Assembly (NCBI GenBank): GCA_902613655.1
Contig: CACMHR010000020.1
Span: 1 to 11,891, forward strand
Length of the DNA stretch: 11,891 nt
Reading direction: 5' to 3'
DNA from: Anoxypelagibacter sp902613655
Lineage (GTDB): Bacteria; Pseudomonadota; Alphaproteobacteria; Pelagibacterales; Pelagibacteraceae
The first letter of the stretch is position 1. The number at the start of each line of letters is the position of its first letter. Both the position numbers and the translations under genes were made by a program. Shown here piece by piece: positions 5,597 through 11,891 of the stretch. Under the pieces are notes generated by a model, which did not search any database, was not told the DNA's origin, and was given only the letters and a program-made list of their open reading frames with translations.

Positions 5597-7662
5597 CTAA
5601 GTTTTCCAGCTATTTTAAGCGCAAATGCATAATCAAAAGCTATATCTTCTATAATATTTTTTCTACCTGTTCTGCTACCATGTCCAGCTTCCATCTCAGT
5701 TTTAAGTAACAATAGATTATTATCAGTTTTGTTAGCTCTTAGCTTTGCACAATACTTTGTTGGCTCATCGAAAAGAACTCTAGAGTCAGATAATGAAGTA
5801 GTAATCAAAATATTTGGATAGTCTTTTTTTTCAATGTTATCATATGGAGCATAAGAACGTATGTATTCAAAATGATCTTTATTATTTTTAGCGTCACCGA
5901 ATTCTCTTAGTTCTCCAACTGTAAGAGGTAAAGAGTGATCCATATTTGTTGTTAGATTATCAACGAATGGAACAGCCATTATGGTGCCTAGAAGTAATTG
6001 AGGAATTTGATTAACTACATTTGCCACAAGAAGGCCGCCTGCGCTGCCACCGAACGCAATTATTTTTTTTTTGCTTGAATATTTTTTTTCTATTAGGAAA
6101 TTGGCACAACTTATAAAATCTTTAAAAGTATTTTTTTTATTCATCATTTTTCCATCACGCCACCATTTCATTCCACGTTCCATACCGCCACGAATATGAC
6201 AAGTTACCCAAATTATATCTCTGTCTATTAATGAAAATTTTGATGTTGAGAAAGCAGGCCACATGGAACTTCCATAACTCCCATACCCATATAACAAAAC
6301 ATGTGCACTACCATCTATTTTTGTTTTTTTGTGATAAGTAATGGTCATTGGGATTTTCTTACCATCATGACTATCACACTCAAGACGTTCCACAATATAA
6401 TCATCTCTATTATGTCCAGAGGGAACTATTTGTTCTTTAACAATTTTTTTTTCTTTTGTTCTAATGTTATATTCGTAAGTTCGAGAGGGAGTTTTAGGAG
6501 ATTCATAACCAATCCTTATCAAATCAGTATTTTTATCTTTTTGCATAAGCGATATTCCTGGTGAAATTACTTTTTCGTCAGTAAAAATTAATTCTTCTTC
6601 TGTGCCTGTCTCAATGTTTCTAACCAAAACTTTTGATAAGGCGTTGGAGATTTCTGACCTAATTATCCATTTTTTTAAAAAAGTTAATCCACCTATTAAC
6701 GTTCCACTTTTAGCTGGTACAAAATCTTTCCAATCATTCATTCTGTTGTTAGGACATCTTAAAATTTTAAAATCTTCAGCATCTTTATTTGTATGTATAT
6801 ACCAGAAGCCATCAAAACTATCTAAACCGTAAAGAATTCCATCTTCTCTTTTTAAAACCAATTTTGGTTCAAATTTTTTTTCGTCTTTATGAAAATAATG
6901 TGTTTCACTCGTGGTATGCTCACTTGTTTCTATAATATAATATTTTTCACAAGAAGTTGTATCTATTGAACAGGTAAAGCGTTCGTCTTTTTCTTCAAAA
7001 ATTAATATATCCTCTGTGCTTGGTGTGCCCAGTTTGTGTTGTAAAATTTGCCTCGGTCTTTTTTGACTATCATGTTTTCTATAAAAAAAAGATTTATCAT
7101 CATATGACCACACAATTCCACCAGCCGTGTCTTCAATCTGCTCAATTATTTTATTGTCCGCAATTCTTCTTAGAAATATTGTAAAATACTCTCCGCCTTT
7201 ATCATCTACTGAAAAAGCTAAAAATTCATCATTATTTGAGACTGCCAAATCTCCAGTACTAAAAAATTTTTTTCCTTTCGCTTCCAGGTCTCCATCAAAA
7301 TAACATTCAATTTTATCACTACCAATTTTTTTTCTTAATTTTTTAGAGTAGTTCCCTTCTTTTGTAGTCTTTGTCCAGTATTCATATTTTTTATCTTTAA
7401 AGGGAAGACTTTCGTCATCTAATTGAATTCTTCCTTCTATTTCCCTAAAAATTTTTTTTTGTAGATTTTCAGTATCCCTCATAATTTCTTTTGTGTATGA
7501 ATTCTCTTCTTCAAGATATTTTCTAACTTCAGGGTTTAACTTTTTTGTATCTCTTAGGATTTCAAGGCAATTATCTTGATGTATCCAAGAATAATCATCT
7601 TCCCATGAGTATCCATGACAATTTTTCTTTTCAGTATGTTTCCTTAATTGTGGTATTTTCAT
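5593..7662 (-). CDS. ptrB: Oligopeptidase B (prolyl oligopeptidase family S9A)
   Basis: 689 residues, the normal length of oligopeptidase B, a cytosolic serine peptidase that cuts short peptides after Arg or Lys. The N-terminal beta-propeller spans roughly 75-420 and the alpha/beta-hydrolase domain about 430-685. The catalytic triad is readable: Ser540 in GGSAGG (538-543), Asp626 in SLSDSRVLFDEP and His661 in AGHGSRTGR. Spacings of 86 and 35 residues match the E. coli enzyme closely. RGGMERGMKWW (491-501) and VPFVDNLTTNMDHSLPLTVGE (564-584 region) are typical substrate-pocket segments. The start fits the family N-terminus (PQLRKHTEKKNCHGY, then DDYSW) but has no Shine-Dalgarno, and lies 10 bases from the divergent J-protein start. 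A CATAAT hexamer at 7675-7670 on the minus strand would place the transcript start at about the ATG. A role in peptide turnover or uptake nutrition is inferred. Confidence 0.95.
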   Translation of the reverse strand: MKIPQLRKHTEKKNCHGYSWEDDYSWIHQDNCLEILRDTKKLNPEVRKYLEEENSYTKEIMRDTENLQKKIFREIEGRIQLDDESLPFKDKKYEYWTKTTKEGNYSKKLRKKIGSDKIECYFDGDLEAKGKKFFSTGDLAVSNNDEFLAFSVDDKGGEYFTIFLRRIADNKIIEQIEDTAGGIVWSYDDKSFFYRKHDSQKRPRQILQHKLGTPSTEDILIFEEKDERFTCSIDTTSCEKYYIIETSEHTTSETHYFHKDEKKFEPKLVLKREDGILYGLDSFDGFWYIHTNKDAEDFKILRCPNNRMNDWKDFVPAKSGTLIGGLTFLKKWIIRSEISNALSKVLVRNIETGTEEELIFTDEKVISPGISLMQKDKNTDLIRIGYESPKTPSRTYEYNIRTKEKKIVKEQIVPSGHNRDDYIVERLECDSHDGKKIPMTITYHKKTKIDGSAHVLLYGYGSYGSSMWPAFSTSKFSLIDRDIIWVTCHIRGGMERGMKWWRDGKMMNKKNTFKDFISCANFLIEKKYSSKKKIIAFGGSAGGLLVANVVNQIPQLLLGTIMAVPFVDNLTTNMDHSLPLTVGELREFGDAKNNKDHFEYIRSYAPYDNIEKKDYPNILITTSLSDSRVLFDEPTKYCAKLRANKTDNNLLLLKTEMEAGHGSRTGRKNIIEDIAFDYAFALKIAGKLS

Positions 7663-7675
7663 ATATAAAATTATG
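7663..7675. promoter_or_regulatory. Ultra-short divergent spacer with overlapping -10-like elements
   Basis: Only positions 7663-7672 separate the ptrB and J-protein start codons. On the minus strand CATAAT (7675-7670) ends 7 bases before the ptrB ATG. On the plus strand TATATA or TATAAA (7662-7669) ends 3 to 5 bases before the J-protein ATG. There is no space for a ribosome binding site for either gene within the spacer. Leaderless transcription of one or both is inferred, not shown. Confidence 0.4.
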
Positions 7676-8185
7676 AATTATTTTTTACTCATCGGAATAG
7701 CTTTAGTTTCTTTATACCTTTTATTGAATTTTTTTGCTAAAGCAAGTAGCAAAAAAATCGCAAAAGGTATTCGATTTGTTATTTTCACAATAGGAATTAT
7801 TTTCGCTATCGCCCTATTTTTTGTTGGAAGGTACGCATTTAGTATTCCCATTTTGTTACTTTTAGTCCCTCTAATTAAATTAAAGGGTATAGGGGGACTT
7901 TTTCAATTATTTCAATTGTGGAGATTAATAAATTATCTTCGACAAACAGGAAGATATTCTTTTTCATCTGGCGCTAATTATTCAAAAGCTTCTTCAAGCA
8001 TTTCTTTGGACGATGCATACAATATACTTGGGTGCAAAAAAGGATGTTCAAAAGATGAAGTACTGTCTAAATACAAAAAAATAATGTCAAAACTTCATCC
8101 CGATCGTAATGATACTGATACAACTAAATTAGCACAGATGGTTTCGGAGGCAAAAGAAACTATTTTAAAAAATGATTTTAGTTAA
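7673..8185 (+). CDS. Membrane-anchored J-domain protein (DnaJ-like, type III)
   Basis: 170 residues. Hydrophobic segments at about 2-22, 33-51 and 54-69 anchor it in the inner membrane. A Ser-rich linker (about 94-110) leads to a C-terminal J domain at about 112-170 with DAYNILGCKKG at 114-124, the KYKKIMSKLHPD run ending in the essential HPD motif at 142-144, and an alanine-rich last helix (LAQMVSEAKETIL). There is no Gly/Phe region or zinc finger, so it is not DnaJ itself. The architecture resembles the alphaproteobacterial J proteins related to mitochondrial Pam18/Tim14, which stimulate a DnaK-type Hsp70 at the membrane; that comparison is from family knowledge. The client is unknown. The ATG lies directly before the first hydrophobic helix, supporting the start. 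The gene end overlaps the GT9 gene by 4 bases. Confidence 0.85.
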   Translation: MNYFLLIGIALVSLYLLLNFFAKASSKKIAKGIRFVIFTIGIIFAIALFFVGRYAFSIPILLLLVPLIKLKGIGGLFQLFQLWRLINYLRQTGRYSFSSGANYSKASSSISLDDAYNILGCKKGCSKDEVLSKYKKIMSKLHPDRNDTDTTKLAQMVSEAKETILKNDFS

Positions 8186-9102
8186 CTTAAGATTTCTTTT
8201 GCTTTGAGAAGAGTTTTTTCAAATGATATTCGTTCAGATCCTAAGGTATCGTGTGAAGTAGAATTTTTTTCACCTTCTGGCTCTATTACAGACATTCTTT
8301 TAGAATATTTTCCATAAGCCATTACTGGCGAGTCCATAAATAAAGTTAAAGCTTTTATCCCTAAGGCGACAGATAAATGAGCGAATCCCGTATCACTTCC
8401 TACATAACAATCACAATTCTTAATAATTGGTAAAGTTTCTTTTATAGTCAGCTCTTCAAATGACTGGCAATTTTTACCAATTTCTGATTTTTTAAACTCA
8501 TTAATTAACTGAATATCATTTTTTCCACCAGCAACATAAAATTTACACTTTTTAATTTTTGATAACTCTTCACAAAGTTTAATATAATTATTTATATTCC
8601 ACCTTTTTGTTGGGCCAGATGCCGATATACCAAGACAGATATGTTTAAAATCCTTATTAAAATTATCAATCGTACTTTTAATTTTTAAGTTTGGCTCTGT
8701 TGAAACAATATTTCCAGTAATATTTTCAGTAAAAATTTTTGCACTATGAACAATGTTATCTTTAGATCTAAATAAAGGGTATTGATAAATTGATTTTATC
8801 CCTGAGAGTTTTGCAACTAAATAATATCTTAATGAACTGTTGAAAATAAATACTTTATCAAAGCTCCCCTTTTTTAATTCATTGGAAAGTTTAAAAATAC
8901 CGCTCAATCCATCTTTCTCGCTATTTAAAGTAATAATCTCATCAATATGGCTGTCCTCCCCCATTATTTGTTTAGCTTTTGACGTATCTTTGGCTAACAA
9001 ACTTATCTTTGTATTAAATTTTTTTGAAATTGCATGAATATAAGGTAAAAAAATTACCATATCCCCGATTCCGTATCTTTGTTGAATAATAAGAATTTTC
9101 AT
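8182..9102 (-). CDS. Glycosyltransferase family 9 (heptosyltransferase-like)
   Basis: 306 residues, slightly shorter than LPS heptosyltransferases I/II. The GT-B fold is visible: an N-terminal Rossmann start KILIIQQRYGIGDMV with the GIGD turn at 11-14 and a second domain from about 155. It has LGISASGPTKRWNI at 157-170 (the Lys/Arg-Trp block common to GT9) and the nucleotide-sugar site YVGSDTGFAHLSVALG at 233-248, with Asp237 and His242. Members of this family transfer ADP-heptose or a related sugar to the LPS core from the cytoplasmic side of the inner membrane. Donor and acceptor here are not determinable, and no other LPS gene is in the window. No clear ribosome binding site lies ahead of the ATG at 9102; the start follows the family pattern (MKILII). 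Confidence 0.88.
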   Translation of the reverse strand: MKILIIQQRYGIGDMVIFLPYIHAISKKFNTKISLLAKDTSKAKQIMGEDSHIDEIITLNSEKDGLSGIFKLSNELKKGSFDKVFIFNSSLRYYLVAKLSGIKSIYQYPLFRSKDNIVHSAKIFTENITGNIVSTEPNLKIKSTIDNFNKDFKHICLGISASGPTKRWNINNYIKLCEELSKIKKCKFYVAGGKNDIQLINEFKKSEIGKNCQSFEELTIKETLPIIKNCDCYVGSDTGFAHLSVALGIKALTLFMDSPVMAYGKYSKRMSVIEPEGEKNSTSHDTLGSERISFEKTLLKAKEILS

Positions 9103-9148
9103 TCTTTTTTAATTTATAGTACGTTTATATATAAATTTAGGTAAAAAC
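9103..9148. promoter_or_regulatory. Divergent intergenic region, GT9 and DapA-like gene
   Basis: 46 bases between divergent starts. On the plus strand TATATA (9127-9132) is a possible -10 and AGGTAA (9139-9144) a fair ribosome binding site seven bases from the ATG at 9149. On the minus strand only AAAAAAGA precedes the GT9 start. No convincing -35 is seen. Confidence 0.4.
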
Positions 9149-10039
9149 ATGTCAGAAATTTTTAAAGGTGTATTTGCTGCATCAATGTCTGTTTTAAAAG
9201 CAGATTTGAGCCTTGATATTAAAGAAACCATAAGTCATGCAAAGCTAAATCTTGATAATCAGGGAGTAGGGTCAGCTTTCTTTGGTAGTACAGGATGCGG
9301 ACAATTAATTTCAGTTGATGAAAAGAAAAATTTTATAAGTGCGCTGTCAAAAGAAAATTTTTCAGAAAAAATCTTAATTGGAACATCTACCAATAGCTTA
9401 AAAGATACGACTGATATTATGAAACACTCAATAGGTTTAGGTTTTAGTAATTTTTTAATTATGAATGTTGCCTATTATAAAAATAGCGACAGTGGTGTAT
9501 TTAATTTTTATAAAAACATTATAAGAGAAGTTCCAGACTCTAAAATTATTCTTTACAATTTTTCTACATTAAGTGGTTACGCCTTTACTCCGGATATAAC
9601 AAAAAAACTTAAAGAAACTTTCCCCAAAAATATAATTGGTATGAAAGATAGCACTGGAAATCTTTGGGAAAATTTTAAAATGGAGAATTTTTCAATGTTT
9701 GTAGGCAGTGAAAAAAAATTATTAGATGGATTAAAAGTTGGAGCGGCCGGGTGTATATCAGCAACAACAAATTTTACAGGAAAAATTGCAAAAAAAGTTT
9801 TTGATGATTTTAATAAAAGCGGGGACTCTTCTAGTGACTCAAAACTCAAAGCATTAAGATCAGCTTTTGATGAAACAGGAAATTTAATTTCAGCGCTTCA
9901 TACCATTAAGAGTCTAGAAAATAAAATTTTTTCAAATTTATTACCACCTCAAGTATTATTAAATAATGACAAAAAAGAAAAATTAATTAAAAAATTAAAA
10001 GAACTTGGTGCGTTAACAAATAAAAATATTGCCGCATAA
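9149..10039 (+). CDS. DapA/N-acetylneuraminate-lyase superfamily aldolase, probably not DHDPS
   Basis: 296 residues, the normal length for a class I (Schiff-base) aldolase or lyase of the DHDPS/NAL superfamily. The pyruvate-binding loop is GSTG at 46-49, followed by Cys where most members have Glu. Tyr110 (VAYYK) and the proton-relay Tyr136 (LYNFSTLSG) are present, and Lys166 in IIGMKDSTG is the expected Schiff-base lysine. FVGSEKKLLDGLKVGAAG (184-201) is the typical later block. Aligning on Tyr136, the Arg138 of E. coli DapA that binds the aspartate-semialdehyde carboxylate is Leu141 here and the Pro of YNxP is Ser139. It is thus unlikely to make dihydrodipicolinate. It probably cleaves or condenses another 2-oxo acid with pyruvate; the substrate is unknown. 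The stop overlaps the cfa start by one base (TAATG). Confidence 0.85.
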   Translation: MSEIFKGVFAASMSVLKADLSLDIKETISHAKLNLDNQGVGSAFFGSTGCGQLISVDEKKNFISALSKENFSEKILIGTSTNSLKDTTDIMKHSIGLGFSNFLIMNVAYYKNSDSGVFNFYKNIIREVPDSKIILYNFSTLSGYAFTPDITKKLKETFPKNIIGMKDSTGNLWENFKMENFSMFVGSEKKLLDGLKVGAAGCISATTNFTGKIAKKVFDDFNKSGDSSSDSKLKALRSAFDETGNLISALHTIKSLENKIFSNLLPPQVLLNNDKKEKLIKKLKELGALTNKNIAA

Positions 10040-11235
10040 TGTTAAAAAATTTTTTAAACAGTATTATAAAAAAAGATGGTTTTATTTTAGAAACTTCGGA
10101 TAAGAAAAACTATATTATTGGAAAACCAATAAAAAAAAATCCTGTTAAATTTAAATTAAAAAATAAATCAATTGAATATAAGATGCTTTTGTTTCCAGAT
10201 TTTTATTTTGGTAAAGGTTATACCGACGGAGATATTATAATCGAAAATGGAACTATTTCAGATATATTAGATATAGCTTTGAAAAATATAGGAAGGAAAG
10301 ATATCAGTAGATTTTCTAAAACCATAAATAAAATTAGAGGCACTTGGAGATATTTAACAAACTTTAATACCAGAAAAAGTAGTAGAGCAGCTGTTGCTGC
10401 ACATTATGATATTGGGTCTGCTGACTTTTATAAAATGTTTATAGATACTAAACATTTTCAATATAGTTGTGGTTATTGGCCACAAAAGGATATGTCTCTT
10501 GAAGACAGCCAAGAGTTGATGATCAACCACATGATAAAAAAATTAAATATTACTGACAATGATACTGTTTTAGATATCGGATCAGGATTTGGCGGTTTAG
10601 CCTGTGCCATTGCAGAAAAAACAAGAGCAAGAGTTGATGGAATAACTTTATCAAAAGTTCAACTAGATTTTTCTAAAAGGATTTGTCGTGAAAAAAAATT
10701 GGATAATCTTTGTCAATTTCGTATTGAGGATTATAGGGATACAAAAAATAAGTATACCAAAGTTATATCAAAAGGAATGCTTGAGCACGTCACGAGAAAA
10801 TTTTACAAAACATATTTTAAAAAAATATACGATATTCTTGAACCTCAAGGAAAAGCATTAGTACATACAATAGGAAGCGTGGATGGACCTAGGGATCCGC
10901 AAGCTTGGATAACAACTTTTATATTTCCCTCAGGATACACACCATCTTTTAGCGAATTAATGCCTGCAATTGAAAATTCGAAACTGGTATTAGGAGATTT
11001 AGAGGTCTTACCAGGTATACACTATGCATCTACCTTAGAGGAATGGAAAAAAAGATTTATTAAAAATAAGGATATAGTTTTAAAAAATTATAGTGAAAAA
11101 TTCTACAGACTTTGGCTATTTTATTTGAGTTCATGTGAATTTGCATTTAGATGGACTGATCAATGTAATTTTCAGATACTGCTTGATAAAGATATAAACA
11201 TTGCTCCAAGAACAAGAGGCTATATATACACTTAA
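10039..11235 (+). CDS. cfa: Cyclopropane-fatty-acyl-phospholipid synthase family SAM methyltransferase
   Basis: 398 residues, close to the E. coli Cfa length. It adds a methylene from S-adenosylmethionine across the double bond of membrane lipid acyl chains. The N-terminal lipid-binding portion is about 1-110. The catalytic domain begins with AHYDIGSADFY at 121-131 and YSCGYW at 142-147. The SAM motif I is VLDIGSGFGG at 177-186. Cys144, Glu249 (GMLEHV), His276 and Ile278 (VHTIGS) fit the bicarbonate and active-site residues Cys139, Glu239, His266 and Ile268 of E. coli Cfa, with identical 27-residue Glu-His spacing. Tyr329 in HYASTLEEW is the likely partner of Tyr317. The ATG overlaps the upstream stop as TAATG with no ribosome binding site of its own, so it depends on translation of the aldolase gene. 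An unusual methylated-lipid product cannot be excluded. Confidence 0.9.
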   Translation: MLKNFLNSIIKKDGFILETSDKKNYIIGKPIKKNPVKFKLKNKSIEYKMLLFPDFYFGKGYTDGDIIIENGTISDILDIALKNIGRKDISRFSKTINKIRGTWRYLTNFNTRKSSRAAVAAHYDIGSADFYKMFIDTKHFQYSCGYWPQKDMSLEDSQELMINHMIKKLNITDNDTVLDIGSGFGGLACAIAEKTRARVDGITLSKVQLDFSKRICREKKLDNLCQFRIEDYRDTKNKYTKVISKGMLEHVTRKFYKTYFKKIYDILEPQGKALVHTIGSVDGPRDPQAWITTFIFPSGYTPSFSELMPAIENSKLVLGDLEVLPGIHYASTLEEWKKRFIKNKDIVLKNYSEKFYRLWLFYLSSCEFAFRWTDQCNFQILLDKDINIAPRTRGYIYT

Positions 11236-11240
11236 GAAAA

Positions 11241-11260
11241 TGCTATTACTCAAAATAGCA
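11241..11260. repeat. Perfect 7-bp inverted repeat just before a start codon
   Basis: TGCTATT, a 6-base loop ACTCAA, then AATAGCA. It starts five bases after the cfa stop and ends one base before the ATG at 11262. On the plus strand it is followed by GATGAGAAAA, not a T run, so it is not a standard terminator for cfa. It occupies the place where a ribosome binding site would sit. It might be an attenuating or protective RNA hairpin, or chance; AT-rich DNA makes short repeats common. Confidence 0.45.
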
Positions 11261-11261
11261 G

Positions 11262-11891
11262 ATGAGAAAAAATAAAAAATTTAAAAAATCAAAAAAAAAG
11301 GTCAAAAAACTAAAAAAAAGAATTATCAAAAGAACCTATAAAAAAAGAAAAATTATAAGCAAAAAGCGAAAATCGAAAAAAAGGTCCTATTCTAAGAAGA
11401 TTTCCTCAAAAAAATTATTACCTAAAGGAATATTTAAATCCATAAAACCTAAGTTTAAATTTAATTTTGGCTCATTTTTTAAGAAAATTACATCACCGTT
11501 TTTAAAAAAAGTACAAGTTTACAAAAAAAGAAAATATCAATTACAAATTAAACAAAAAAGGGAAATTGAAAACAAGAAAAAAACTCAGTTTAATTTAAGA
11601 AAGGACCTTTTGCAAAAAGAAATTAATGAAGAAAAAGCATTGGCAAAGGTTAGGGCTGTAGAATTAAGAAATTTTTTAAAGGAAGAACAAAAAGTAATTA
11701 GAGAAAAAGAGAAAGAAAAGCAAAGAAAGTTTTTAGAGGAGGTAAAACTTGAAAAAACTCTTGAAAGTTTTAGGAAACGTGAATTAGAAGAAATTAAAGC
11801 TATTGAAAAATATACATTAAATTTAGAAAAAGAAGATTATAAAGATTTTCAACAAAGAATTGACCAGGTTAGAGAAAAATACAAGGCTCTT
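11262..11891 (+). CDS. Extremely Lys/Arg-rich, coiled-coil protein of unknown function, 3' end beyond the window
   Basis: From the ATG at 11262 the frame stays open for 210 codons to the window end, while both other plus-strand frames meet TAA within the first 50 bases. An in-frame TAG lies just upstream (11256-11258), so this is the first ATG. Residues 1-50 contain about 30 Lys or Arg. About 51-85 is a mixed segment with Phe and Pro (KGIFKSIKPKFKFNFGSFF). From about 86 to the end it is almost uninterrupted charged helix (Lys/Glu/Arg/Gln with regularly spaced Leu/Ile), a probable coiled coil. No signal peptide or membrane segment is seen. A nucleic-acid- or membrane-binding basic tail is a reasonable inference from charge; I do not recognise a family. 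It follows cfa by 26 bases and may be in the same transcript. Confidence 0.7.
   Translation, partial: MRKNKKFKKSKKKVKKLKKRIIKRTYKKRKIISKKRKSKKRSYSKKISSKKLLPKGIFKSIKPKFKFNFGSFFKKITSPFLKKVQVYKKRKYQLQIKQKREIENKKKTQFNLRKDLLQKEINEEKALAKVRAVELRNFLKEEQKVIREKEKEKQRKFLEEVKLEKTLESFRKRELEEIKAIEKYTLNLEKEDYKDFQQRIDQVREKYKAL

Noticed and set aside
6301..6832. Two plus-strand open frames (6301-6564 and 6602-6832)
   Set aside because: Both are antisense to the ptrB propeller domain and lack any start signal or recognisable domain.
8840..9037. Open frame of 65 codons on the plus strand
   Set aside because: Antisense to the start of the GT9 gene, whose GIGD and GSDTG motifs are convincing.
9577..9849. Open frame of 90 codons on the minus strand
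   Set aside because: Antisense to the region encoding the Schiff-base lysine of the DapA-like protein.
9149..10039. Calling this gene dapA (lysine biosynthesis)
   Set aside because: The diagnostic substrate-binding arginine is Leu141 and the GTTGE loop is altered, so the name would probably mislead.
11236..11261. Rho-independent terminator of cfa
   Set aside because: The stem is short and AT-containing, and it is followed by GATGAGAAAA instead of T residues on the plus strand.
11262..11400. Poly-A-rich low-complexity DNA rather than a gene
   Set aside because: The single frame from ATG 11262 stays open through 210 codons while the other two plus-strand frames hit TAA early, which favours coding.

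Overview
The window looks like a piece of a streamlined, very AT-rich (roughly 30% G+C by eye) marine alphaproteobacterial chromosome of the SAR11 / Candidatus Pelagibacter type. The reasons are the base composition, gene ends that touch or overlap nearly everywhere, few Shine-Dalgarno sequences, Lys/Asn/Ile-rich proteins, and the families present. This assignment is an inference from style; there is no rRNA or marker gene here. I see no tRNA, rRNA, CRISPR array, insertion sequence, phage gene or attachment site. No stretch longer than about 165 bases lacks a gene.

Layout: (1) 1-1631, minus strand: msrA, then a 3-mercaptopyruvate sulfurtransferase (sseA-like), then the start of an RND/HlyD-type periplasmic adaptor that runs off the left edge. 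The three are joined by two ATGA overlaps. (2) 1679-3741, plus strand: an EamA-type drug/metabolite transporter, an AlkA-like DNA glycosylase overlapping it by 11 bases, and a purine-type phosphoribosyltransferase. (3) 3776-5134, minus strand: an NCS2/AzgA-type purine permease converging on the phosphoribosyltransferase across a bidirectional terminator hairpin; together they suggest purine uptake and salvage. (4) 5300-9102, strand alternates gene by gene: small lipoprotein (+), oligopeptidase B (-), membrane-anchored J-domain protein (+), GT9 glycosyltransferase (-). Both convergent pairs overlap by 4 bases at their stop codons, and the divergent ptrB / J-protein start codons are only 10 bases apart. 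(5) 9149-11891, plus strand: a DapA/NAL-superfamily aldolase or lyase that lacks the DHDPS arginine, a cyclopropane-fatty-acid synthase coupled to it through TAATG, and an extremely Lys/Arg-rich coiled-coil protein that runs off the right edge.

Most genes are household functions: methionine sulfoxide repair, sulfur transfer, base-excision repair, purine salvage, peptide degradation, envelope glycosylation and lipid cyclopropanation. I do not see a clear new defence or mobile system. The items most worth a second look are the basic coiled-coil protein at the right edge with a hairpin ending one base before its start codon, the adaptor that seems to lack its alpha-helical hairpin, the non-DHDPS DapA paralogue coupled to cfa, and the tightly packed alternating-strand junctions.
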